From Pandoraea pnomenusa (GTDB taxonomy: Bacteria; Pseudomonadota; Gammaproteobacteria; Burkholderiales; Burkholderiaceae), in assembly GCF_000767615.3 (NCBI RefSeq), contig NZ_CP009553.3, positions 372,001 to 436,000 on the forward strand: 64,000 nt of DNA, written 5' to 3'. The first letter of the stretch is position 1. Every line of letters begins with the position of its first letter. Below, one piece after another: positions 42,977-51,171 of the stretch. Position numbers and translations under genes: made by a program. The notes under the pieces are model-generated. The model did not search any database, was not told the origin of the DNA, and was given only the letters and a program-made list of their open reading frames with translations.

Positions 42977-43178
42977 GATCGTCGGGCGGCATTGCCGCAA
43001 GGAGCCAATTTGTTATGGGGGAAACGGTTCGTTTGACCGTTGTTCAGGATGCTGCGTTGCACGATTTGCGGCCCGAAACGCGCGTCACATCGAAATTCAG
43101 TTTACGCGTTGTTACAAGGCCCGGGGGATTCGTCAAAAAACGAGACGCGATGAGCGTGCAACCGCCCGGGAGGCCAGC

Positions 43179-43208
43179 TTGCACGGGCGTCGGCATCTAT
43201 GTTGTAAT
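43179..43208 (+). promoter_or_regulatory. Possible promoter of the thi operon
   Basis: TTGCAC (43179-43184) and TGTAAT (43203-43208) with an 18-bp spacer. Transcription from about 43215 would include the whole TPP aptamer. A perfect inverted repeat GGTTAAC-N7-GTTAACC (43249-43269) lies between this and the aptamer and could be a hairpin in the leader. Confidence 0.4.
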
Positions 43209-43269
43209 GGCTGCGGGCGAAACAGGGGTGCTCCGTGTCGGACGCGGGGGTTAACTGACAAGGTTAACC

Positions 43270-43350
43270 ATGCGTCACAAAGGAACGCGGGGCTGAGAGA
43301 GACCCTTTGCACCCGACCCGGGTAATACCGGCGTGGGAAGTTTCCGACTC
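43270..43350 (+). ncRNA. TPP (thiamine pyrophosphate) riboswitch aptamer
   Basis: THI-element consensus is clear: GGGGCTGAGAG (43289-43299), then ACCCTTTG, ACCCGACCCGGGTAATACC and GGCGTGGGAAG. The P2 arms CAAAGG (43278-43283) and CCTTTG (43304-43309) pair. The variable P3 stem is nearly absent. Binding of TPP should repress the thi genes downstream. A GGTGTC-CA-GACACC hairpin (about 43366-43379) and a ribosome-binding site at 43401-43408 follow, so the likely output is control of translation of the leader peptide and, through it, thiO. Premature termination is less obvious because the T-run is broken. Confidence 0.92.
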
Positions 43351-43413
43351 CTCCAGTGGGGTAAGGTGTCCAGACACCGTTTCGTCCTTTTGCTTTCATG
43401 AGGAAAGGACCCC

Positions 43414-43494
43414 ATGCGTTACCTTCCACACACACCTTCGCGGCTTCCCGAGTGCCTGCGCGCCGTCACGGCCTGCGCGGCAATGCGCGTATGA
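43414..43494 (+). CDS. Putative 26-residue leader peptide upstream of thiO
   Basis: ATG 43414 is preceded at ideal distance by AGGAAAGG, the best ribosome-binding site in the region. The frame encodes 26 residues starting MRYLPHTPSR, with two cysteines and a small hydrophobic end, and stops with TGA at 43492-43494. The stop overlaps the ATG of thiO as ATGA. This looks like a translated leader that couples riboswitch output to thiO. I see no similarity to a known protein. If thiO instead starts at 43398 in its own frame, this peptide would be incidental. Confidence 0.5.
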   Translation: MRYLPHTPSRLPECLRAVTACAAMRV

Positions 43495-44615
43495 GCGCCC
43501 CGATTTCGCATCCCGACATCGCCATTCTGGGCGGCGGCCTGTCCGGTCGTCTGCTCGCCTGGCAGTTGATTCGTGGGGGCGCGCGCGTCGCGCTGTACGA
43601 ACGCGGCGATGCCGACGGTTCGAGCGCGGCGGGTTGGGTGGCCGCCGCCATGCTCGCGCCGCTGGCCGAAGCGGCCGTGGCCGAGCCGAGCATCGTCGAG
43701 ATGGGAGCCGTCGGCCTGGAGCGCTGGCCGGGGCTCATCGACGGCCTGCCCGAGCCCGTGTTCTTCCAGCGCAACGGCACACTGGTCGTGTGGCATCAGC
43801 CCGATCGCGCCGAATCCGTGATGTTCGACCGCCGCATGCGCGCGAACGCGCCGCCGGCCCTGCTGCGCGGCGGCGTGGAGCGGCTGGCCGGGCCGCAGTT
43901 GGGCGAGGTCGAGCCGGCGCTGGCCGGTCGTTTTCAGGAAGGTTGGCTGTTGCCCAACGAAGGGCAGCTCGACAACCGTCAACTGCTGCGCGCGCTGGCG
44001 GCTGGCCTGGCAAAGGCCGGGGCGGAACTGCACTGGCATACCGAGATCGCCGAGGGCGCGTATCCGCAGGCGGGGCTCGTCATCGATTGCCGCGGGCTCG
44101 GTGCGCGTACAGCATTGACGCAACTGCGCGGCGTTCGCGGTGAAGTGGCGCGCATTCACGCGCCGGGCATCGGGCTGCGGCGACCGGTACGCCTGCTGCA
44201 CCCGCGCTATCCGATCTATATCGCGCCAAAGGAAAACGATCTGTACGTGATTGGCGCGACCGAGCTGGAATCGGAGGACATGTCACCGATGACCGTACGC
44301 TCGGCGCTCGAGCTGCTGTCGGCGGCGCATTCGCTGAACCCGGCATTCGGCGAGGCGCGCATCGTGGAACTCAATGTGAACTGTCGCCCGGCGCTGCCGG
44401 ACCATCTGCCCCGCGTGCAGTGGGACGGCGCCCGGCTGATGCGCGTGAACGGACTTTACCGTCACGGCTATCTGCTCGCGCCTGCGGTGACGGGAGAGGC
44501 TTGCGCGCTGGCACAGGCATTGATGCAAACAACGAGCGCGCCGTCGGGGCAGGCGTTCGACTGGGAGACGTGGCGAGCGAGCCGGCCGTGGCCGGACCTG
44601 TTCCGCCAGGCATGA
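43491..44615 (+). CDS. thiO: FAD-dependent glycine oxidase ThiO
   Basis: Oxidises glycine to iminoglycine (dehydroglycine), which supplies the C2-N3 unit of the thiamine thiazole ring. From ATG 43491 the product is 374 residues. The FAD-binding motif is AILGGGLSGRLLAWQL (about 11-26), followed by ERGDADGSSAAGWVAAAMLAP with the glycine-oxidase-like substrate contact segment. DCRGLGAR and the C-terminal GLYRHGYLLAPAVTGEAC complete the D-amino-acid-oxidase fold. An ATG at 43398 would add 31 polar residues before the Rossmann fold, which is unlikely. It is first in the thiO-S-G-E operon. Confidence 0.9.
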   Translation: MSAPISHPDIAILGGGLSGRLLAWQLIRGGARVALYERGDADGSSAAGWVAAAMLAPLAEAAVAEPSIVEMGAVGLERWPGLIDGLPEPVFFQRNGTLVVWHQPDRAESVMFDRRMRANAPPALLRGGVERLAGPQLGEVEPALAGRFQEGWLLPNEGQLDNRQLLRALAAGLAKAGAELHWHTEIAEGAYPQAGLVIDCRGLGARTALTQLRGVRGEVARIHAPGIGLRRPVRLLHPRYPIYIAPKENDLYVIGATELESEDMSPMTVRSALELLSAAHSLNPAFGEARIVELNVNCRPALPDHLPRVQWDGARLMRVNGLYRHGYLLAPAVTGEACALAQALMQTTSAPSGQAFDWETWRASRPWPDLFRQA

Positions 44616-44631
44616 GAGGGAGCCGTACGAG

Positions 44632-44829
44632 ATGGATATCCATATCAATCAACAGACACTGAGCGTGGCCGAGACCGCGACGTTGGCCGAGGCGTTGAAC
44701 GCCTATGGCGCGAAGCCGCCGTTTGCGGCGGCTATCAACGGACAATTCGTGCCCAAGACGCAATACACCGCGCGCGTGCTCGCGCAGGGCGACAAGATCG
44801 ACGTTGTGCAACCGGTCGCCGGAGGCTGA
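44632..44829 (+). CDS. thiS: Sulfur carrier protein ThiS
   Basis: Ubiquitin-like sulfur carrier that delivers sulfur as a C-terminal thiocarboxylate to ThiG. The product is 65 residues and ends in the required Gly-Gly (QPVAGG). Typical segments are the first strand [24 protein letters not shown] and [22 protein letters not shown] lies upstream. It sits 16 bp after thiO and 1 bp before thiG. The adenylating enzyme ThiF is not in the window. Confidence 0.95.
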   Translation: MDIHINQQTLSVAETATLAEALNAYGAKPPFAAAINGQFVPKTQYTARVLAQGDKIDVVQPVAGG

Positions 44830-44830
44830 C

Positions 44831-45676
44831 ATGAACGCATTCACCGAATCCGCCAACGTGGCGGCCGGCAGCGCGCGAGACGCGCTCACGCTCTACGACA
44901 CCCGTTTCGGCAGCCGTTTCCTGCTGGGCACCGCCCGTTATCCGTCGCTGCAGGCGCTCAACGACTCGATCGACGCCGCCCGGCCGGGCATGGTCACGGT
45001 GGCATTGCGCCGCCAGTTGTCGGGCACGGGCGCACAGGCGTCGGAAGGGCATTTCTGGGAGACGCTGCGCCGCCTCGCGGTGCCGGTGCTGCCCAACACC
45101 GCCGGCTGCCATTCGGTGCAGGAAGCGGTGACAACGGCGCAAATGGCGCGCGAAGTCTTCGAGACCGACTGGATCAAGCTCGAACTCATTGGCGACGACT
45201 ACACGCTCCAGCCCGATCCGTTCGGCCTGGTGACGGCCGCCGAACAACTGATTCGCGACGGCTTCAAGGTGCTGCCCTACTGCACGGAGGATCTGGTGCT
45301 CTGCCGCCGTTTGCTCGACGTGGGCTGCCAGGCGCTCATGCCGTGGGGCGCGCCCATCGGCACGGGCAAGGGCGTGATCAATCCTTACGGCCTGCGCCTG
45401 CTGCGCGACCGCCTGCCGGACACGCCGCTCATCGTCGACGCCGGCCTCGGCCTGCCGTCGCACGCGTGCCAGGTGATGGAGTGGGGCTACGATGGCGTAT
45501 TGCTCAACACGGCCGTGGCGCTCGCCGCGCAACCTGTGGAGATGGCCGGCGCGTTCGCCGCCGCGATCCGGGCAGGCCGCGCCGCGTGGCTCGCCGGACC
45601 GATGGCCGAGCGCGAGAGTGCGCAGGCCAGCACGCCGGTCGTGGGCGTGCCGTTCTGGCATCAGACGGGCGCCTGA
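44831..45676 (+). CDS. thiG: Thiazole synthase
   Basis: Condenses 1-deoxyxylulose 5-phosphate, iminoglycine and ThiS-bound sulfur into the thiazole phosphate (EC 2.8.1.10). The product is 281 residues. Motifs include [36 protein letters not shown] (the Schiff-base lysine near 118), [28 protein letters not shown] and the phosphate-binding [14 protein letters not shown] immediately precedes the start, provided by the end of thiS. It follows thiS with one base between, and thiE follows 56 bp later. Confidence 0.96.
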   Translation: MNAFTESANVAAGSARDALTLYDTRFGSRFLLGTARYPSLQALNDSIDAARPGMVTVALRRQLSGTGAQASEGHFWETLRRLAVPVLPNTAGCHSVQEAVTTAQMAREVFETDWIKLELIGDDYTLQPDPFGLVTAAEQLIRDGFKVLPYCTEDLVLCRRLLDVGCQALMPWGAPIGTGKGVINPYGLRLLRDRLPDTPLIVDAGLGLPSHACQVMEWGYDGVLLNTAVALAAQPVEMAGAFAAAIRAGRAAWLAGPMAERESAQASTPVVGVPFWHQTGA

Positions 45677-45732
45677 GCGCCCGCGAGCCTCGCCGCCATC
45701 GGCGCGCATCGATCGACATTCAAGGAATTTTC

Positions 45733-46944
45733 ATGACGACGCACTCCGGCGCCGCCGCACCCTCGCACGACTTGCACCTCTCGAACGTGCGATGCCTGCC
45801 CGACGATGCACCGCTGGCCATGGCCTGGCAGCAGGCCGCGGCGCAAATTCGCGCGCGGCTCGCGCCATGGCCCGACGACGCCTCGGCGCCCCGCTGGCGC
45901 CTGCATGCGCAAACGCCGGCAAGTGCGGGCAAGGGCGACGTGATCTGGTGGCCGATGTCGTCGGCGCAAACGCCGGGCACGGCGGCGCTGATGCAACGCG
46001 ATGCCTGGCGCGCGGCGGGCGCCGTGGTGCTCGACTCACGGGCGTTGGCCGCAGGTCGTGCCGAGGATACTTTGTATACGTCCGATACGATCTATCGGGT
46101 GGCCGGCGTGGACGATCCGGCCTTCTTCCCGGCGTTTGCGGCGTTTCTCGACTGTGGTTTCATGCCGCAGGACGCGCTCGTACTCGCGCGTGCCTGGCGT
46201 ACCGACGGCAGCCACGCCCATGCGGAGGATGCCGGCACGCTGGGCGCGTGGCCGACCCGTCTCGAAACGTTCCCGGAAGTCCTCGGGCAAGTGCCGTCGC
46301 CGGGCCGCTTTCCGGGCTGCCCCAAGCGACTGGGACTCTATCCCGTGCTGCCGAACGCCGAATGGTGCGAGCGCATGGCCGACCTTCAGGTGGGTACCGT
46401 GCAATTGCGCATCAAGGATCCGGCGCACCCCGCGCTGGGCTCGGACATCGAGCGTACGGTCGCCGCTGCCCGACGGGTGACGCACGACAGTGCGTGGTTC
46501 ATCAACGACCATTGGCGCGAAGCCGCCCGCGCGCAGGCGTACGGGGTGCATCTCGGCCAGGAGGACATGGCGGCGCTGTCGGCCGGCGAAGTGGCCGAAC
46601 TGCACGCCAGCGGCATGCGGCTGGGCATCAGCACGCATGGCTATTACGAGATTCTCGCTGCGCATCATTTCCAGCCGAGCTATCTCGCCGTGGGCGCCGT
46701 ATTTCCCACCACGACGAAGGTGATCGCGACGGCGCCCCAGGGGCTCGCGAAGCTGGCCCGCTACGTGAAACTGATCGCGCCGCATTACCCGCTTGTCGCC
46801 ATCGGTGGCATCGACGCCGCGAATCTCGCTCAGGTGCTCGACACGGGGGTGGGGTCCACTGCGGTGGTGCGCGCCGTGACGCAAGCCGCGGACGTGGCGG
46901 CGGCCGTCAAGGAAATGCAGGCCGAGTTCGCCCGGCGGGACTGA
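45733..46944 (+). CDS. thiE: Thiamine-phosphate synthase with N-terminal ThiD-like extension
   Basis: Joins HMP-PP and thiazole phosphate to thiamine phosphate (EC 2.5.1.3). The product is 403 residues, about twice the length of E. coli ThiE. The C-terminal 200 residues are the TIM-barrel synthase: LGLYPVLP, VGTVQLRIKD, INDHWREAARAQAYGVHLGQED, LGISTHGYYE, YLAVGAVFPTTTK and VAIGGIDAAN. The first 190 residues resemble no full family I can name. A short stretch, FLDCGFMPQDALVLARAW (about 138-155), recalls the C-terminal part of HMP kinase (ThiD), so this may be a degenerate kinase domain. A similar long ThiE is known in Burkholderia. Confidence 0.92.
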   Translation: MTTHSGAAAPSHDLHLSNVRCLPDDAPLAMAWQQAAAQIRARLAPWPDDASAPRWRLHAQTPASAGKGDVIWWPMSSAQTPGTAALMQRDAWRAAGAVVLDSRALAAGRAEDTLYTSDTIYRVAGVDDPAFFPAFAAFLDCGFMPQDALVLARAWRTDGSHAHAEDAGTLGAWPTRLETFPEVLGQVPSPGRFPGCPKRLGLYPVLPNAEWCERMADLQVGTVQLRIKDPAHPALGSDIERTVAAARRVTHDSAWFINDHWREAARAQAYGVHLGQEDMAALSAGEVAELHASGMRLGISTHGYYEILAAHHFQPSYLAVGAVFPTTTKVIATAPQGLAKLARYVKLIAPHYPLVAIGGIDAANLAQVLDTGVGSTAVVRAVTQAADVAAAVKEMQAEFARRD

Positions 46945-47007
46945 CTCACACGCGCCCGGGGACGTCAGGGCGCCCGGACGGTCAGACGGTCAGGCGATCG
47001 AGATGCC

Positions 47008-47043
47008 AAGGGTGCAAGGGTGCAAGGGTGCAAGGGTGCAAGG
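47008..47043. repeat. Tandem octanucleotide repeat AAGGGTGC, 4.5 copies
   Basis: Four exact copies of AAGGGTGC (47008-47039) plus a partial fifth (AAGG). It lies in the 120-bp gap between convergent thiE and the acetyltransferase gene. It does not change any reading frame there, but copy number could vary between strains. Confidence 0.9.
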
Positions 47044-47064
47044 TTGGCGGGGGGTTCGAATCCC

Positions 47065-47649
47065 TCAGTGCGGAAGCGGGCGCGTCATGAACACGGCGCC
47101 GTCTCCGTACCCGGCCAGTTTGGCGGCGATCGACGGCGAGACGTCCGAAGCCGCGACATAGCCGAAGCGTGCCCAGAAGGTTTGCGACTGTTGCACCGCC
47201 ACCAGCGCCGACGACCGCAGGCCCAGCGTCTGCGCGACCGCGAGGGCTGCGGCATACAACTGGCGGGCCACGCCTGCGCCGCGTGTGCGGGGCGCCAGGG
47301 CCATGTCGTGGACGTACCAGCAGTCGGGCGCGTCGGGCAGTGCGTCGAGAACGGTGTCGAGCGGCGCAGGCGCCGCGATGCACCAGGGGTGCGTGAACAG
47401 GTAGCCGGCCACTCGCTCGCGCGTACCGTCCGACGTCTCGTCATCCGGCGCATGGTCCACGGCAACCCAGCAGGTGGTGGGCGAGAGCGCCAGCCGCGAC
47501 GCCAAAGTCGCCTCCGACTCGTGCATCACTTCCGCATACGCTTCGGCCTGAACGGCCAGCACCTGAGCCATGTCGGCCAGTCGCATCGGACGAATCTGGA
47601 ACGCGCTGGGCGCAAGGGCATGGAGCGATGTGGGCAGGTGGAGAGGCAT
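47065..47649 (-). CDS. GNAT-family N-acetyltransferase
   Basis: Acetyl-CoA-dependent acetyltransferase of unknown substrate. The product is 194 residues. The N-terminal strand-helix unit IRPMRLADMAQVLAVQAEAY is typical for GNAT proteins. The acetyl-CoA-binding motif A reads DMALAPRTRGAGVARQLY (about 117-134), and motif B includes SQTFWARFGYVAA (about 153-165). It is monocistronic and divergent from mlaF. The 262-bp gap to mlaF contains a TATAAT hexamer. Its target, whether small molecule, protein or antibiotic, cannot be told from sequence. Confidence 0.85.
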   Translation of the reverse strand: MPLHLPTSLHALAPSAFQIRPMRLADMAQVLAVQAEAYAEVMHESEATLASRLALSPTTCWVAVDHAPDDETSDGTRERVAGYLFTHPWCIAAPAPLDTVLDALPDAPDCWYVHDMALAPRTRGAGVARQLYAAALAVAQTLGLRSSALVAVQQSQTFWARFGYVAASDVSPSIAAKLAGYGDGAVFMTRPLPH

Positions 47650-47872
47650 CGAGACAAAAGTGCATTGCGCAAAACGGGGTTATTGTAGCAACGGCGCAAC
47701 ACCTGCACCCGGCGGTGCAAGGTAAGTCGTTGGCGCGGTTACGTTTTCCCCCCGTTGCGATTGGCGCAACCCGATCGGGCGCGGACACGAAGGCCCTGTA
47801 AAATGCCGCGGGACAGCGCCGGGCATCGTTTCGGTGGCCCGCCCTTGAACGGCATCGAATGGCATTCGCCCC

Positions 47873-47878
47873 TATAAT
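47873..47878 (+). promoter_or_regulatory. Consensus -10 hexamer upstream of mlaF
   Basis: Perfect TATAAT 34 bp before the GTG of mlaF. No good -35 is spaced correctly (TTGAAC is 22 bp away), so the promoter may need an activator or be weak. It is the only obvious candidate for the mla operon. Confidence 0.45.
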
Positions 47879-47911
47879 TGGCGTTTTGCACCGCACTATA
47901 AGACTCGAAAC

Positions 47912-48730
47912 GTGCCTACTCCGAATCCGGAAAATCTGCTCGAATTGCGCGACGTCAGCTTCGGCTATGGCGAGCGTCTGGTGCTTTCCGGGCTGAATAT
48001 GCGGTTTGCCCGCGGCAAGGTCGTCGGCGTGATGGGGGGCTCCGGCTGCGGGAAAACGACGGTGCTGCGCCTGATCGGTGGCCTCGTGCATGCGAGTCGC
48101 GGCGCCATCGACTTCGACGGCACCGACGTGTCCACGCTCGATCGCGACGGCTGGTACCGGCTGCGCCGGCGCATGGGCATGCTGTTTCAGTTCGGCGCGC
48201 TCTTTACCGACATGACGGTGTTCGAGAACGTGGCCTTCCCGCTGCGCGAACATACGAAGCTCGACGAAACGCTGATTCGCGACCTTGTGCTCATGAAGCT
48301 CAATGCGGTGGGCCTGCGCGGCGCGCGCGACATGAAGCCGGCCGAGATTTCGGGCGGCATGGCGCGGCGCGTTGCGCTGGCGCGAACGATTGCGCTGGAC
48401 CCGGATCTCGTCATGTACGACGAGCCGTTCACCGGGCTCGATCCGATTTCGATGGGCATCACCGCGAACCTGATTCGCAAGCTCAATGACGCGTTGGGAG
48501 CCACGTCGATCATCGTGTCACACGATGTCTCGGAGACGTTCGCCATCGCCGACTACATCTATTTCATCAGCGAGGGCCGCATTGGCGCCGAGGGCACGCC
48601 CGACGCACTGCGCGCCTCGAACGACCCGACGGTGCGACAGTTCATCGACGCGCAACCGGACGGCCCCGTGAAGTTCCAGTATCCCGCGCCGCCGCTCGCG
48701 GAAGACTTCGGTATCGGAGCGCGTGCATGA
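47912..48730 (+). CDS. mlaF: Phospholipid ABC transporter ATP-binding protein MlaF
   Basis: ATPase of the MlaFEDB complex, which moves mislocalised glycerophospholipids from the outer leaflet of the outer membrane back to the inner membrane. The product is 272 residues. Walker A is GGSGCGKTT (about 42-50), the signature is EISGGMARRVALAR, Walker B is LVMYDEPFTGLDP, and the switch histidine is in IVSHDVSE. Translation begins at GTG 47912. The stop overlaps the mlaE start by 4 bp. It heads a complete mlaFEDACB operon. Confidence 0.95.
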   Translation: MPTPNPENLLELRDVSFGYGERLVLSGLNMRFARGKVVGVMGGSGCGKTTVLRLIGGLVHASRGAIDFDGTDVSTLDRDGWYRLRRRMGMLFQFGALFTDMTVFENVAFPLREHTKLDETLIRDLVLMKLNAVGLRGARDMKPAEISGGMARRVALARTIALDPDLVMYDEPFTGLDPISMGITANLIRKLNDALGATSIIVSHDVSETFAIADYIYFISEGRIGAEGTPDALRASNDPTVRQFIDAQPDGPVKFQYPAPPLAEDFGIGARA

Positions 48731-49494
48731 TCACTACCATCGGCAGTTTTGTCCGAGGCCACGTCGAACGGCTGGGCTACGGCGCCCGAATGTTCCTGCG
48801 CATGCTGGCGTCGAGCGGTCCGCTGCTGCGCCGACCGCGCCTGGTGACCGACCAGATTCATTTCGTCGGCAACTACTCGTTCGTCATCATCGCCGTGTCG
48901 GGCCTGTTCGTCGGCTTCGTGCTCGGGCTGCAGGGCTACTACACGCTCAACAAATACGGCTCGGAGCAGGCGCTGGGCCTGCTCGTCGCGCTCTCGCTGG
49001 TGCGCGAGCTCGGACCGGTGGTCACGGCGTTGCTGTTCGCGGGGCGCGCGGGCACGTCGCTCACGGCCGAAATCGGCCTGATGAAAGCAGGCGAGCAACT
49101 CACCGCCATGGAGATGATGGCAATCGATCCGATCGCCCGCGTGGTGGCGCCGCGCTTCTGGGCGGGCGTGATCGCCATGCCGATTCTGGCGGCGATTTTC
49201 TCGGCCGTCGGTGTGTTCGGCGGCTACCTCGTCGGCGTGAAGTTGATCGGCGTGGACACCGGTGCGTTCTGGTCGCAGATGCAGGGCGGCGTGGACGTGT
49301 GGTCCGATGTTGCCAACGGCGTCATCAAGAGCATCGTTTTCGGTATCGCGGTGACGTTCATCGCGCTGTATCAGGGTTTCGAAGCAAAGCCGACGCCGGA
49401 AGGCGTGTCGCGTGCGACGACGCGCACGGTGGTGCAAGCGTCGCTTGCCGTGCTCGGTCTCGACTTCCTGCTCACCGCCCTTATGTTCAGCTAA
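48727..49494 (+). CDS. mlaE: Phospholipid ABC transporter permease MlaE
   Basis: Inner-membrane permease of the Mla system. The product is 255 residues with about five to six membrane segments. Family motifs are GNYSFVIIAVSGLFVGFVLGLQGYY (split here by its hydrophobic core), LVRELGPVVTALLFAGRAGTSLTAEIG in two conserved parts, and the EQ-loop-like GEQLTAMEMMAIDP. The start overlaps mlaF (ATGA), and mlaD follows after 4 bp, which indicates one translationally coupled unit. Function is firm from family and operon. Confidence 0.95.
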   Translation: MITTIGSFVRGHVERLGYGARMFLRMLASSGPLLRRPRLVTDQIHFVGNYSFVIIAVSGLFVGFVLGLQGYYTLNKYGSEQALGLLVALSLVRELGPVVTALLFAGRAGTSLTAEIGLMKAGEQLTAMEMMAIDPIARVVAPRFWAGVIAMPILAAIFSAVGVFGGYLVGVKLIGVDTGAFWSQMQGGVDVWSDVANGVIKSIVFGIAVTFIALYQGFEAKPTPEGVSRATTRTVVQASLAVLGLDFLLTALMFS

Positions 49495-49498
49495 CACA

Positions 49499-50038
49499 AT
49501 GAAAAAACACCCCCTCGACTTCTGGGTCGGCCTGTTCGTCGTTCTCGGCTTCGCCGCGCTGCTCTTCCTCGCGCTCAAGGCAGGCAACATGAGTTCGCTG
49601 TCGTTCTCGAGCTCGTACCCGATCACGGTGCGCTTCGACAATATCGGCGGGCTCAAGCCGCGCGCCCCCGTCAAGAGCGCGGGTGTGGTGGTGGGCCGCG
49701 TGGCGTCGATCCGGTTCGACGACAAGCGTTATCTGGCCGACGTGACGCTCAACATCGAGTCGCAGTACCAGTTCCCGAAGGACTCGTCGGCGAAGATCCT
49801 GACATCGGGCCTGCTCGGCGAGCAGTACATCGGGCTGGAGCCCGGCGGCGACGATCAGATGCTCAAGAGCGGTGATACGATCACGCTCACGCAATCCGCG
49901 ATCGTGCTGGAAAACCTGATCGGTCAGTTCCTGTACAACAAGGCGGCGGATGCCGGTGGCGCCCAGGCGGGCGGTGCATCGACGGCTCCGGCACCGGCCG
50001 CCCCCGCGGCTGCAGCACCGGTAACCCAAGGAAAATAA
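49499..50038 (+). CDS. mlaD: Phospholipid-binding MCE-domain protein MlaD
   Basis: Periplasmic hexameric ring subunit, anchored in the inner membrane, that passes lipids between MlaC and MlaFE. The product is 179 residues. One N-terminal transmembrane helix (about 8-27) is followed by the MCE domain: PITVRFDNIGGLKPRAPVKS, AGVVVGRV, and SGLLGEQYIGLEPGG (about 101-115). LENLIGQFLYN follows, and the C-terminal 25 residues are Ala/Pro-rich and disordered. It starts at ATG 49499, 4 bp after mlaE. Confidence 0.95.
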   Translation: MKKHPLDFWVGLFVVLGFAALLFLALKAGNMSSLSFSSSYPITVRFDNIGGLKPRAPVKSAGVVVGRVASIRFDDKRYLADVTLNIESQYQFPKDSSAKILTSGLLGEQYIGLEPGGDDQMLKSGDTITLTQSAIVLENLIGQFLYNKAADAGGAQAGGASTAPAPAAPAAAAPVTQGK

Positions 50039-50043
50039 GAGAA

Positions 50044-50964
50044 ATGACCAGCTTCCGAACTTCGGCCGTGCTGGCCGCCGGCGCCATGGCGCTGGCAGGT
50101 TGCGCCACTGTCACGAATCCGAACCCCGCCGATCCCATCGAAGGTTTCAACCGTTCGATGTACTCGTTCAACGACACGCTCGACAAGACGGTCATGACCC
50201 CGGTGGCCAAGGGCTACCGTTTCGTGGTGCCGGAACCGGCGCGCGACATGGTCACGAACTTCTTCTCGAACATCGGCGACGTGTACAACTTCGCCAACAA
50301 CCTCCTGCAGCTGCAAGTCACGGCGGCCGTGCAGGATCTGATGCGCCTGACGATCAACACGGTGTTCGGCGTGGGCGGTCTGATCGACTTCGCGTCGCCG
50401 GCCGGATTGCCGAAGCACAGCCAGGATTTTGGCGTCACGCTCGGCAAGTGGGGCTTGCCCGACGGTCCGTACCTCGTGCTGCCGCTGCTCGGGCCGAGTA
50501 CCGTGCGCGATACGGTCGGCATGGCGGGCAATATGTTCATCGACCCGACCTCGTACATCAAGCCTGACTGGGTCAGCTACACCATCTACGGCGTGCGTCT
50601 CGTGAATACGCGCGCGAACCTGCTCGACGCCTCGAACCTGCTCGAAGCGGCCGCGCTCGATCCGTATTCGTTCACGCGCGACGCCTATCTGGCGCGTCGC
50701 AAATATCTGATCAACGGCGGCGCCTCGGGCAATGCCGCGCTGCCGAACTACGACGAAGAGGAAGGCGGCGCCGGTGCTGCCGTCCCGGGCGCGGCAAGTG
50801 CGGCAGGGGCAGCAGGGGCGGCAGGGGCGGTGGGCGCCGGCGCTCAGCCGATGCCGGCTGCGGCACCCCATCCGGCGTCGGGCGTGACGGCCGAGCCGGA
50901 GAGCCCGCAAGGGTCGCCCGTGCCGGGCAGGATGGTGCCGGGCGGTCTGCCGTTCCGTCGCTGA
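50044..50964 (+). CDS. mlaA: Phospholipid-binding outer-membrane lipoprotein MlaA (VacJ)
   Basis: Outer-membrane lipoprotein that extracts phospholipids from the outer leaflet and hands them to MlaC. The product is 306 residues. The lipobox is ALAGC with Cys20. MlaA signatures follow: DPIEGFNRSMYSFNDTLD, VTNFFSNIGDVYNFANNLLQ, RLTINTVFGVGGLIDFAS, KHSQDFGVTLGKWG and GPYLVLPLLGPSTVRD. The last 65 residues are an Ala/Gly/Pro-rich low-complexity tail coded by GGCAGGGGC-like repeats; it is variable in this family. It is in the operon with mlaFED and mlaCB, unlike E. coli where mlaA is separate. Confidence 0.95.
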   Translation: MTSFRTSAVLAAGAMALAGCATVTNPNPADPIEGFNRSMYSFNDTLDKTVMTPVAKGYRFVVPEPARDMVTNFFSNIGDVYNFANNLLQLQVTAAVQDLMRLTINTVFGVGGLIDFASPAGLPKHSQDFGVTLGKWGLPDGPYLVLPLLGPSTVRDTVGMAGNMFIDPTSYIKPDWVSYTIYGVRLVNTRANLLDASNLLEAAALDPYSFTRDAYLARRKYLINGGASGNAALPNYDEEEGGAGAAVPGAASAAGAAGAAGAVGAGAQPMPAAAPHPASGVTAEPESPQGSPVPGRMVPGGLPFRR

Positions 50965-51171
50965 TCGACGTCGGTCACGTCGCGTTCGTCGCCGTTTTGC
51001 GCCGAACCGAGCCAATTGTGTCCGCAACATAGCGCCCCGCCGGGCGGGGCGCCGCGGGCAGGCTCGCCGGGCAACAGTTTGTTACACGACGCTGCGCGCG
51101 ATTCGAGAACTCAACACGCGAAGCGGGTATCCAAACCCGCAACACTCGTCACTCGAAAGAGGAAGTCCACA

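Noticed and set aside
47008..47043. Tandem octamer considered as a CRISPR remnant
   Set aside because: Units are contiguous with no spacers, far too short for CRISPR repeats, and no cas genes are present.
47047..47066. T-arm-like sequence (GGGG-TTCGAAT-CCC) near the end of the acetyltransferase gene, suggesting a tRNA
   Set aside because: No anticodon arm, D-arm or acceptor pairing could be found around it, and an octamer repeat lies where the 5' part should be.
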